From NCBI GenBank assembly GCA_020634625.1, contig JACKBJ010000001.1, positions 62,001 through 126,000 on the forward strand: 64,000 bases of DNA. Direction: 5' to 3'. The position numbers were made by a program, and so were the translations under genes. The stretch is from Caldilineae bacterium. Lineage in GTDB: Bacteria > Chloroflexota > Anaerolineae > Epilineales > Epilineaceae. Positions within the stretch are counted from its first letter, which is position 1, and the number at the start of each line of letters is the position of its first letter. The notes below the pieces were generated by a model. The model made no database searches and was not told the DNA's origin. It saw only the letters and a program-made list of their open reading frames with translations. This document shows positions 54,133-62,228 of the stretch, piece after piece.

Positions 54133-55863
54133 TCAGCGGCCCAGCCACGGGAGATGGATCGCGTGGCTCGGCTCCGGAGCCGGCAGCACGAGCGGGCTCC
54201 AGCCTGCGATCTCGTCCCAGAGATCGCAGCGCTCCGCGCGCCAACCCGTTTCGACCGAGATCGCGTCGCCGAGCTGGAGTCCGGCCAGGCGCGCCTGGCC
54301 GAGCGATGGCCAGGCCGGCGAGTCGCTCGCGGCGGGCGCGGAGCTGCGGGCTAGGCTGGCCCAGTCGGACTGCATGCGTGCCGTGAGGCGAAGATCGGGC
54401 GCCGTCAGACTGCGGCGCAGGGCGGCTCCGAAGCTGTCGAAGAGGTAGGCGATCTCCACCCCGTGGTGGGAGCCGACGCCGGCGGCCTCGGCATAGGCCG
54501 GCACGCGCGTGAAGTGGTAGAGCCAGGCGGGATTCCCCCAGGCGGCATGATCGCGCATGGCGCGACGGGTCGGGCAGCCGAAGGCCAGGTCGGTCGTGAC
54601 GGCGGACAGCGCGGCACGACCGTCGGGATACAGGTCCTCGGGATAGTGGGCGAGGATACGGTCGGTCTGCGTCGGGAACAACCCGGCCACGAGGCTGGCG
54701 AACTGGGCGTAGCGCATCGGTCCCGGCGGCAGGAAGATGCTCGCTTCGTCGGCGGTGGTGCCCGCCACAAAAGGCAGGCGGGCCGCGCGCCCGCCCCGGA
54801 TCGCATCGCCGGGCGGCTCGAGCAGCACGTAGCCATCGACCGTCGGACCATAGGTCTCGGCCCCCGGGTCGAGCAGGCCGACCTCACCGGGCAGGGTGTC
54901 CAAGATCGTCTCGACCGGCAGCGCGCGTAGACAGGCGGCTGGATCGGCCGCCTGGTCGCAACCGGTGGCCGCGGCGAAGCGCCGACCCTGCTCGAAGGCG
55001 GCCGGGACCGCGCCGCGCGCGGTATCCAGGGCGGGGATCGACGTCGTCAGGCAGTTCCCGCTCTGCATGATGGCCGCCGCGAAGCGTCCGCGAGCCAGCG
55101 GGCTCGCCATGTGGCTGCAGACGCTGACGCCACCCGCGGATTCGCCGAAGATCAGGATTCGCTCGGGGTCGCCGCCGAAGGCCTCGATGTTCCGACCCAC
55201 CCAGGCCAGGGCCGCCTGCTGGTCGAGCAGGCCGTAGTTGCCGGCCCGCGGTTGTCCCGGATCTTGGTCCAGGAAGGCGGGATGCGCCAGGAATCCCAGC
55301 GCGCCGAGCCGGTAGTTGGTGCTGACAACGATCACCTGCTCGGATCGAGCCAGGCCGCTGCCGTCGTACAGCGGTGTGGTGCTGGCACCCTGGACCATTC
55401 CGCCGCCGTGGATCCAGAAGAGCACGGGGAGCCGGCTCTCCGAGCTGGCTTCGGCCGGCGCCCAGACGTTGAGCTGCAGGCAGTCCTCGACACCCGTGCG
55501 CCCGAGCCCGGGCCGAAGGTCGCCGCGATCGTCCTGGGGGCAGCGCGGGCCGTAGTCGAGCGCGAGACGGGCTTCGGGGTGGAACGGAGCCGGTCGCGGC
55601 GCCCGCCAGCGCAGGTCGCCCGTCGGAGCGGCGGCGAAGGCCAGGCCCTTCCAGCTCGCGACCCCGGCCGCCACGCCTCCGGTCACCGGCCCTTCGGTGG
55701 TATCGACCGTCCGACGTGACGGGGCTTCGGATTGTCCGCTGACCGGGGGCCCGGATTGGAGGGCGATCGCGGTTAGGGCAGCCAGGGCCCAGGCCGCCGC
55801 GTATCGCCGACGCCGGGCGACCGGTGCCGGCATCGGGCAGCCGGAAGCGGGGATCCGAGGCAT
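54133..55863 (-). CDS. Exported carboxylesterase (type B) with IHLPWLGR tail
   Basis: This 576-residue alpha/beta hydrolase of the cholinesterase/carboxylesterase family has an N-terminal signal (RRRRYAAAWALAALTAIALQ). The oxyanion-hole motif is WIHGGGMVQG and the nucleophile elbow is FGESAGG. A late histidine in SHHGVEIAYLF probably completes the triad. It hydrolyses carboxylic esters of unknown identity outside the cell or in the envelope. The C terminus AIHLPWLGR matches the YLPxL-type tail of other exported proteins here. The ATG at 55863 has GGAG 9 nt upstream. A far longer antisense reading to 59211 is not real. Confidence 0.9.
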   Translation of the reverse strand: MPRIPASGCPMPAPVARRRRYAAAWALAALTAIALQSGPPVSGQSEAPSRRTVDTTEGPVTGGVAAGVASWKGLAFAAAPTGDLRWRAPRPAPFHPEARLALDYGPRCPQDDRGDLRPGLGRTGVEDCLQLNVWAPAEASSESRLPVLFWIHGGGMVQGASTTPLYDGSGLARSEQVIVVSTNYRLGALGFLAHPAFLDQDPGQPRAGNYGLLDQQAALAWVGRNIEAFGGDPERILIFGESAGGVSVCSHMASPLARGRFAAAIMQSGNCLTTSIPALDTARGAVPAAFEQGRRFAAATGCDQAADPAACLRALPVETILDTLPGEVGLLDPGAETYGPTVDGYVLLEPPGDAIRGGRAARLPFVAGTTADEASIFLPPGPMRYAQFASLVAGLFPTQTDRILAHYPEDLYPDGRAALSAVTTDLAFGCPTRRAMRDHAAWGNPAWLYHFTRVPAYAEAAGVGSHHGVEIAYLFDSFGAALRRSLTAPDLRLTARMQSDWASLARSSAPAASDSPAWPSLGQARLAGLQLGDAISVETGWRAERCDLWDEIAGWSPLVLPAPEPSHAIHLPWLGR

Positions 55864-55992
55864 GACCGAGACTCCTTGGGCGTCGTGGCTTGGCGAAGGC
55901 TGCCCAGAGACTAACGCCCCGGCGCCAACATGGATAGAATGCCCGTGCCCGTCGCCGGGGCAGCCGTCCGCCAGCGCCAGCGAGGCCCGCGC

Positions 55993-57255
55993 TTGACCCA
56001 TGCCCTGCGCCGGCCGACGACCGAGAACGGCCAGGCCCGCGACCTGCTGCTTCTGACGCTCGTCCGCGTCGCCCTCAACACGGGCCTCCGCTTCGTCTAT
56101 CCGTTCCTGCCCGCCTTGGCACGGGGTGTGGGCGTGTCCACCCGTTCCCTGTCCCAGGTCGTCGCGCTCCGGGCACTGGCCGGGCTGATCGGTCCGGCCG
56201 TCGGGAGCATCTCGGACCGCCGCGGCCGGCGGCCGGTGATGGTCGCGGCCCTGCTCCTGATGGCCCTGGGCTGCTCGATGCCCGCGCTCGCGGCGAGTCT
56301 TGGCGCCCTGGCGCTGGCGCTCATCGCGATCGCGATGGCCAAGGCGATCTTCGACCCGGCGCTGCAGGGATGGGTGGCCGACCGGGTACCCTACGCATCG
56401 CGCGGCCGCGCGATCGCCGTCACGGAGCTCTCCTGGGCGGCGGCGCTGTTGCTGGGCGCGCCGGCCTGTGGCTGGCTGATCGGCGCCTTCGGCTGGCGCG
56501 CGCCATTCGTCGCGCTCGGCCTGGCTGCAGGCGCCGGCGCCCTGGCGGTGATGACGATGCTGGCGGAAGTCGCGCCGCCAGACGCCGAGGGCTGGCGCCG
56601 GACGAAGGCGGGGCCCGCCGGTCCGACGGCAGACGGCGCACCGCGCGGACTCGACCCACCGACGCCCATCAGCCTGGGTCCCCTGGCCTTGCTGCGGACC
56701 GACCGGTCGATACGCGCCTTGACGGCGTTCATCGTCTGCTTGATGCTGGGCAACGAGCTCCTGCTGGTGGTCTTCGGAGAGTGGCTGGAGTCCGCGTTCG
56801 GCCTCCGGCTGGGCGCGCTGGGCCTGGCCGGCGTCGTCATCGGTTTCGCGGAGCTCGGCGGCGAGCTGGGCGTGGCCACGATCGCCGACCGCCTGGGCAA
56901 GCGGCGGCTGGTCCTCGGCGCGGGGCTGCTCGCGGCGCTGGCCTATCTGGGTCTGCCCCGGGCTGGTGATTCCTTGCCGCTGGCCTTGGGCCTGCTCTTC
57001 ATCGTGTTCCTTGGCTTCGAGCTCTGCTACGTCGGCTTCCTGCCCATCGCCACCGAGCTGGCGCCGGGCTCGCGTGGTGCGTTGATGTCGATCGTGACCG
57101 CGGCAACCAGCCTGGGCCGGGCCCTGGGAGCCTCGGCCGGCGGCTGGCTCTACGATCGCGGTGGGCTCGGCGTGTGCAGCCTGACCGCCGCCGGGCTGAC
57201 CCTGCTCGCGCTCGGCCTGCTCTTGCGCGGCGTCGCCGAGCCCGCGGGGCGGTGA
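55993..57255 (+). CDS. MFS transporter
   Basis: The protein has about 12 membrane helices. The MFS motif A between helices 2 and 3 is visible as GSISDRRGRRPVM, and a second, GELGVATIADRLGKRRLVL, starts the second half. A long polar loop (about 185-215) separates the halves. The substrate is unknown. The start is uncertain: TTG 55993 has GAGG upstream and gives 420 residues. GTG 55945 lies 4 nt after a TAGAAT box and could be leaderless. ATG 55930 lies before that box. Confidence 0.8.
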   Translation: MTHALRRPTTENGQARDLLLLTLVRVALNTGLRFVYPFLPALARGVGVSTRSLSQVVALRALAGLIGPAVGSISDRRGRRPVMVAALLLMALGCSMPALAASLGALALALIAIAMAKAIFDPALQGWVADRVPYASRGRAIAVTELSWAAALLLGAPACGWLIGAFGWRAPFVALGLAAGAGALAVMTMLAEVAPPDAEGWRRTKAGPAGPTADGAPRGLDPPTPISLGPLALLRTDRSIRALTAFIVCLMLGNELLLVVFGEWLESAFGLRLGALGLAGVVIGFAELGGELGVATIADRLGKRRLVLGAGLLAALAYLGLPRAGDSLPLALGLLFIVFLGFELCYVGFLPIATELAPGSRGALMSIVTAATSLGRALGASAGGWLYDRGGLGVCSLTAAGLTLLALGLLLRGVAEPAGR

Positions 57256-57260
57256 AGGGC

Positions 57261-57290
57261 TTGCAGCGTGGCGCGCGCTTGCCCTAGAAT
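57261..57290 (+). promoter_or_regulatory. polX promoter (leaderless)
   Basis: TTGCAG (57261-57266), 18-bp spacer, TAGAAT (57285-57290). The ATG begins 7 nt after the -10 box with no Shine-Dalgarno sequence. Confidence 0.7.
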
Positions 57291-57297
57291 CGGCGCC

Positions 57298-59028
57298 ATG
57301 ACCAACAAGGACATCGCCGAACGCTTCGAACGCATCGCCGACTTGCTGCAGATCAAGGGCGAGGTCATCTACAAGATCCTGGCCTATCGCAAGGCGGCCG
57401 AAAGCCTGCTGGGCCTCGGCCGCGACGTTCGCGAGGTGCATCGCGAGGGCGGCTTGGAGGCGATCCCCGGTGTGGGCAAGGCCATCGCCGAGAAGATCGC
57501 CGAGCTGCTCGACACCGGCGAGCTCCGGTTCTACGACGAGCTGACCGCGACCATTCCCGAGAGCCTGGCCGAGCTCTTGGCGATACCCGATCTGGGCCCG
57601 AAGAAGATCAAGCTGTTCTGGGAGACCCTGGGCATCACCTCGCTGGAGGCCCTCGAGTCGGCCGCCAAGGCGGGCCGGCTCCGGGATCTGCCGGGGATGG
57701 GAGCCAAGAGCGAGGCCAAGCTTCTCGAGGGCATCGCTTCGCTGGCACGCCGAGGCGATCGGATGCTGCTCGGCGACGCGGTGCCGGTGGCGCGCGACCT
57801 GCTGGGCGTCCTGCGCCAGGTTCCGGGCGTGGTCGATGCCCAGGTGGCCGGGAGCTTGCGCCGTTGGCGCGAGACGGTGGGCGACATCGACATCCTGGTG
57901 GCCAGCCGCGACGCCGATCCGGTGATGAGCGCCTTCACCAGCCTCCCGCGCGTGGCTCGGATTCTCGGCCGCGGGCCGGTCAAGAGCTCGGTCGAGTTCG
58001 TGGACGGCAGCCGGGCGCAGGTCTGGGTGCACCCGCCCGAGCGCTTCGGCACGGCGCTGCAGTACGCGACCGGATCCAAGGACCACAACGTGCGGTTGCG
58101 CGAGCTCGCGCTCGCCGCCGGGTTCTCGCTGTCGGAACATGCGCTGAAGCGCGTCAGCGATGGCACGGAGCTGCTCTGCGCCACCGAGGCCGAGGTCTAC
58201 TCGGCGCTCGGGCTGCCGTACGTGCCGCCCGAGCTGCGCGAGGACCGGGGCGAGATCCCAGCCGCCCAGCGGAACGCGCTTCCCCGTCGCCTCGAGCTCG
58301 CGGACATCCAGAGCAGCCTGCACAATCACTCGACCTGGAGCGACGGCAAGGCGAGCGTGCTGGAGATGGCGCAGGCAGCCTTGGCGCGCGGCCTGCGCGT
58401 GCTGGCGATCACCGACCACTCGAGCGGTCTCGGGGTGACCCAGGGCGTCGACGCGGAGGGCCTGTCGCGACAGCGCCAGGCGATCGAGGCCGCCCAGGCC
58501 GAGCTGGGATCCGCGATTCGGATTCTCCAAGGCATCGAAGTCGAGATCCGAGCCGACGGCAGCCTGGACCTCGACGATCGGACCCTCGCCGGCCTCGACA
58601 TCGTCGTGGCATCGATGCATACCGGGCTCCGCCAGCCGCGCGAGCAGGTCACCGCCCGCATGCTGGCGGCGATCCGCAACCCGCATGTCGATGTCATCGG
58701 TCACCCGAGCGGTCGCTTGATCCAGCGCCGTGAGGCGGCCGATCTCGATCTGGACGCGGTCTTCGCCGCTGCCGCCGCATCGGGCGTCACGCTCGAGATC
58801 AACGCCAACCCGCAGCGGCTGGACCTGTCGGACGTCTACGTCCGCCGCGCCGTCGACCTGGGCATCCCGCTCAGCATCAACACCGACGCCCATCGGCCCG
58901 AGCACTTCGACTTCCTCGAGTACGGGGTGGCGACTGCCCGCCGGGGTTGGGCCGAGGCCGAGCAGGTCATCAACTGCTGGCCGCTCGAGCGCCTGATGCG
59001 CTGGCTCGCCGGCCGATCCCCAGCTTGA
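57298..59028 (+). CDS. polX: Family X DNA polymerase with PHP domain (PolX)
   Basis: This 576-residue gap-filling repair polymerase has an N-terminal 8-kDa-like and helix-hairpin-helix region (IPGVGKAIAEKI, IPDLGPKKIKLF). A Pol X palm with the catalytic pair in VGDIDILVAS follows. The C-terminal PHP phosphoesterase (about 335-576) carries metal motifs LHNHSTWSDG, ITDHS, SMHT, IGHPSGRL and NTDAHRPEHFDFL, which provide 3'-5' exonuclease and AP-related activity. The architecture and length match Bacillus and Thermus PolX. With xthA nearby, this part of the window has two base-excision repair enzymes. Confidence 0.95.
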   Translation: MTNKDIAERFERIADLLQIKGEVIYKILAYRKAAESLLGLGRDVREVHREGGLEAIPGVGKAIAEKIAELLDTGELRFYDELTATIPESLAELLAIPDLGPKKIKLFWETLGITSLEALESAAKAGRLRDLPGMGAKSEAKLLEGIASLARRGDRMLLGDAVPVARDLLGVLRQVPGVVDAQVAGSLRRWRETVGDIDILVASRDADPVMSAFTSLPRVARILGRGPVKSSVEFVDGSRAQVWVHPPERFGTALQYATGSKDHNVRLRELALAAGFSLSEHALKRVSDGTELLCATEAEVYSALGLPYVPPELREDRGEIPAAQRNALPRRLELADIQSSLHNHSTWSDGKASVLEMAQAALARGLRVLAITDHSSGLGVTQGVDAEGLSRQRQAIEAAQAELGSAIRILQGIEVEIRADGSLDLDDRTLAGLDIVVASMHTGLRQPREQVTARMLAAIRNPHVDVIGHPSGRLIQRREAADLDLDAVFAAAAASGVTLEINANPQRLDLSDVYVRRAVDLGIPLSINTDAHRPEHFDFLEYGVATARRGWAEAEQVINCWPLERLMRWLAGRSPA

Positions 59029-59077
59029 GCCGGACCCACTGGCCGCCCTGCGCAACCCAGCAGAGGATCGATCCACC

Positions 59078-60775
59078 GTGACGCAAGACGCGAAGCACGA
59101 ACCCGAACGCCATCCCGCCGGTCGGCTCGACCCGGCAGCCGAGCACGGCCGCGTCGTACCACCACCGACCGAAGGCACTGGCGGGTCGGACCCGGTTGGT
59201 TCCGACACCATCGAGGCCGAGGCCGCCGCGAGCGCCTGGCCGAGGCTGGCGACGGCCGCTGCGGAGCTGCTCGAGGCGATCGAGGCCGATCGCGGACGCC
59301 TGCTCGAGCTCGACGTCGCGTTGCGTCAGCGCCTGCTCAGCGCCGCCGGCCGCGTTGCGCGACCGACCTTCGAGGACCGCAAACGCCTGGCCAAGGCCCG
59401 CCGCCGCAAAGGGCGCGACAAGCGCCGCGCCGAGGACGAGGCCAAACTCGAGCAGACCGGAATCCGGCTGGCCCGGGCGGAAGCGGTGTTTCAAACGCCC
59501 TTCCGGCCCGCGCCGAAGGCCCTGCCGCTCTATCGCGGCAGCTCCGAGCCGGCCGAGCAGGTCGAGGACGCGCGCAACTGCTATGTCTGCAAGGCCGACT
59601 ACCACCGCCTCCACTTCTTCTACGACCAGCTCTGCCCCAGCTGCGCCGAACGCAACTGGGAGAAGCGGTTTCAGACCGCCGATCTGGCGGGTCGGACGGC
59701 CCTGGTCACGGGTGCACGGGTCAAGATCGGCTTCCAGGCCGCCATCAAGCTGTTGCGTGCCGGTTCGCGGGTCATCGTGCTCACGCGCTTCCCACGCGAC
59801 GCCGCCCGGCGCTATGCCAGCGAGCCCGACTTCGAGGACTGGCGCCACCGCCTGGCGATCTACGGCATCGATCTGCGGCACACGCCCTCGGTCGAGACGC
59901 TCTGCCGGCACTTGCTGGCCGAGGAGCAGCGGCTGGACTTCTTGATCAACAACGCCTGTCAGACCGTTCGCCGTCCGGCCGGGTTCTACCAGCATCTGCT
60001 GGACGCGGAAGCGGGCCCCGTCGCCCAGCTTCCGGCGGCCGAACGCGAGCTGGTGGCCGACTACGAGGCCTTCCGCGGTGGCCGGTTGCGCGAGCTGCTG
60101 CCCGACGACGGCTCCGAGACGGCCGCGCTGAGGGCGGCGCCCAGCAGCGTGCTCGAGCAGGCCACCGGACTGGTGCATGCGGCCGCGCTCTCGCAGCTGC
60201 CGCTCACCGAGGAGGATCTGGAACGGGACCCGTCGGTCTTCCCCGACGGTCGCCTCGACGCGGATCTCCAGCAGGTCGATCTGCGCGACAAGAACAGCTG
60301 GCGCCTCAGCCTCGCCGAAGTTCCCGCGGTCGAGCTCCTCGAGGTTCACCTGGTCAACGCCGTCGCGCCCTTCATCCTGAATGCGCGGCTCAAACCCTTG
60401 ATGACCCGCATCCCCAGCCGCGACAAGCACATCGTCAACGTCTCGGCGATGGAGGGCCAGTTCTATCGGGCGTTCAAGACCGACAAGCACCCCCACACCA
60501 ACATGGCCAAGGCCGCGCTCAACATGTTGACCCGCACCTCGGCTCTGGATTACGTCAAGTCAGGGATCCACATGAATGCGGTCGACACCGGCTGGGTCAC
60601 CGACGAGGATCCGGCCGCGATCGCCGAGCGCAAGCGCGAGGAGCACCGGTTCCACCCGCCCTTGGACATCGTGGACGGTGCGGCGCGGATTCTCGACCCG
60701 ATCTTCCATGGCCTGAACACGGGTGAGCATGCCTGGGGCTTGTTCCTGAAGGACTACGCCGTCGCCGACTGGTGA
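59078..60775 (+). CDS. Atypical SDR with N-terminal zinc-binding region
   Basis: The 565-residue protein has a basic, helical N-terminal third. A four-cysteine zinc site C168-x2-C171 / C186-x2-C189 (CYVCKADY...CPSC) follows. A large SDR domain (about 200-560) has the cofactor loop VTGARVKIGF, the NNA motif and a serine at about 456 (NVSAMEG). The usual YxxxK reads T474-N-M-A-K478, so the catalytic tyrosine is replaced by threonine. I recall the HPHTNMAKAAL signature from other bacterial and fungal proteins, so it seems a conserved variant, but the reaction is unknown. It starts with GTG at 59078 behind AGAGGA. Confidence 0.75.
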   Translation: MTQDAKHEPERHPAGRLDPAAEHGRVVPPPTEGTGGSDPVGSDTIEAEAAASAWPRLATAAAELLEAIEADRGRLLELDVALRQRLLSAAGRVARPTFEDRKRLAKARRRKGRDKRRAEDEAKLEQTGIRLARAEAVFQTPFRPAPKALPLYRGSSEPAEQVEDARNCYVCKADYHRLHFFYDQLCPSCAERNWEKRFQTADLAGRTALVTGARVKIGFQAAIKLLRAGSRVIVLTRFPRDAARRYASEPDFEDWRHRLAIYGIDLRHTPSVETLCRHLLAEEQRLDFLINNACQTVRRPAGFYQHLLDAEAGPVAQLPAAERELVADYEAFRGGRLRELLPDDGSETAALRAAPSSVLEQATGLVHAAALSQLPLTEEDLERDPSVFPDGRLDADLQQVDLRDKNSWRLSLAEVPAVELLEVHLVNAVAPFILNARLKPLMTRIPSRDKHIVNVSAMEGQFYRAFKTDKHPHTNMAKAALNMLTRTSALDYVKSGIHMNAVDTGWVTDEDPAAIAERKREEHRFHPPLDIVDGAARILDPIFHGLNTGEHAWGLFLKDYAVADW

Positions 60776-60794
60776 CCGACCGATACGCCGTCCC

Positions 60795-62114
60795 TCAACC
60801 GGCCCGCGCGGCCCGCTGCCCGGCTTCGACGTCGACGCGGGTCAAGAGCGCCATGCCGGCGAGGAAGAACACGATCAAGGAGAGGATCGAGAGCCGGCTC
60901 GAGCCCGCCATCTGGCTCACCGCGGCGAAGATCAGCGGGCCGGCGATGCCGGCGAACTTCGCGCTGACGCTGAAGAAGCCGAAGAACTCGCTCGACTTGT
61001 CGCGGGGCACCATGCTGCCGAAGAGCGAACGGCTGAGCGCCTGGCTGCCGCCCTGCACGGTGGCGATCGCGAGCGCCAGCGCCCAGAAGTGCCAGGCCTC
61101 GCGCATGAAGAAGCCCAGCACCGAGATCAGCGTGTAGCCCACGAGGGCGACGTAGATGCCGCGCTTCACGCCGATTCGACGCGCCAGCGCGCCGAAGGCG
61201 AAGGCGAAGGGCACGCCCACGAACTGCGTGAGCACCAGGGCGCCGATCAGGTCCTTGCTTTCGATCCCGATCTCGTCACCGTAGATCGTCGCCATCTTGA
61301 TGATCGTTCCGATCCCATCGTTGTAGATCAGAAACGCGAGCAGGAACAGCCCGAGGTCACGATAGCGCCGGATCTCGCGCGCGGTGGCGATCAGGCGCCC
61401 GAAGCTGACGCGCACGACCTCGCCGGCGCTCGGGCGGAATCCAGCCTGGGGCGGATGTGGCTCCGGCACGTTTCGAAACAAGGGAATCGAGAAGACCAGC
61501 CACCACAGCGCCACGCTGACCATGGCCCAGCGGGACGCTTCGGAGGCGTCGGCCATGCCGAAGCGCTCGGGCTGCATGATCCAGGCCAGGTTGACCACCA
61601 GCAGCAGACCGCCGCCCAGGTACCCCAGCGCGTATCCGGAAGCCGATAGCCGATCGATGCGGGCATCGTCGACGATGTGCGGCAGGAGCGAGTCGTAGAA
61701 GACGTTGGCTCCGGCGAAGCCAATGTTGGCCAGGATGAAGATGATCGACGCGAGAAGCCAGTCGCCCTCGCGCACGAACCAGAGCGCGGCGGTGAAGCTG
61801 ATGCCGAGTCCGACGAAGACCGCCATGAAGCGGCGCTTGGCACCGAGATAGTCGGCCGCCGCACCCATCAGCGGCGAAGCCAGGGCGATCAGCAAGAGGG
61901 CCGTGGCGGTCGTATAGCCCCAATAGGCCGAGGCCGTGTTGTCGCCGACCAGGTGCTTGCCGGCAACATTGGCGTAGTAGATCGGCAGGACGGCGGCCAT
62001 GATCGTCGTCGCGAACGCCGAGTTCGCCCAGTCGTACATCGCCCAGCTGACCCGGACGGAATCGTCCAGCCCGAGTCGCGCGAGCGGTGCTCGCCAGCCG
62101 CCATGCTCAGCCAT
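60795..62114 (-). CDS. UMF1-type MFS transporter (Atg22-like)
   Basis: This 439-residue protein has 12 predicted helices. The first-helix pattern WAMYDWANSAFATTIMAAVLPIYY is the hallmark of the UMF1/Atg22 branch of MFS, and the second-half motif FGALARRIGVKRG fits. Fungal Atg22 exports amino acids from the vacuole; bacterial substrates are unknown. The ATG at 62114 follows a G-rich tract. The promoter carries a sharp operator-like palindrome, so transport is probably under repressor control; the regulator is not in the window. Confidence 0.85.
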   Translation of the reverse strand: MAEHGGWRAPLARLGLDDSVRVSWAMYDWANSAFATTIMAAVLPIYYANVAGKHLVGDNTASAYWGYTTATALLLIALASPLMGAAADYLGAKRRFMAVFVGLGISFTAALWFVREGDWLLASIIFILANIGFAGANVFYDSLLPHIVDDARIDRLSASGYALGYLGGGLLLVVNLAWIMQPERFGMADASEASRWAMVSVALWWLVFSIPLFRNVPEPHPPQAGFRPSAGEVVRVSFGRLIATAREIRRYRDLGLFLLAFLIYNDGIGTIIKMATIYGDEIGIESKDLIGALVLTQFVGVPFAFAFGALARRIGVKRGIYVALVGYTLISVLGFFMREAWHFWALALAIATVQGGSQALSRSLFGSMVPRDKSSEFFGFFSVSAKFAGIAGPLIFAAVSQMAGSSRLSILSLIVFFLAGMALLTRVDVEAGQRAARAG

Positions 62115-62138
62115 CCTGCCCCCCTTGCCGCACTCGAA

Positions 62139-62154
62139 TCAATCATTTGATTGA
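62139..62154. promoter_or_regulatory. Operator-like palindrome at the UMF1 transporter promoter
   Basis: TCAATCA-TT-TGATTGA has perfect 7-bp half sites around a 2-bp centre. It lies 4 nt downstream of the -10 box and covers the predicted start site. The geometry suits a dimeric TetR/MarR-type repressor. Confidence 0.65.
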
Positions 62155-62158
62155 GGCG

Positions 62159-62187
62159 ATGATACGACACGGGCGGTCCGATGTCAA
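62159..62187 (-). promoter_or_regulatory. UMF1 transporter promoter
   Basis: Perfect TTGACA (62187-62182), 17-bp spacer, TATCAT (62164-62159). Confidence 0.75.
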
Positions 62188-62228
62188 GCCCCTGACCCGA
62201 CAAGTCTCCGAGGGGCGGCCGGCTCGGC

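Noticed and set aside
54133..59211. A 1692-residue open reading frame on the minus strand
   Set aside because: Only its last 576 residues are a real gene (carboxylesterase from ATG 55863). The rest is antisense to the MFS, polX and SDR genes, has no recognisable domain, and reflects the few stop codons in GC-rich DNA.
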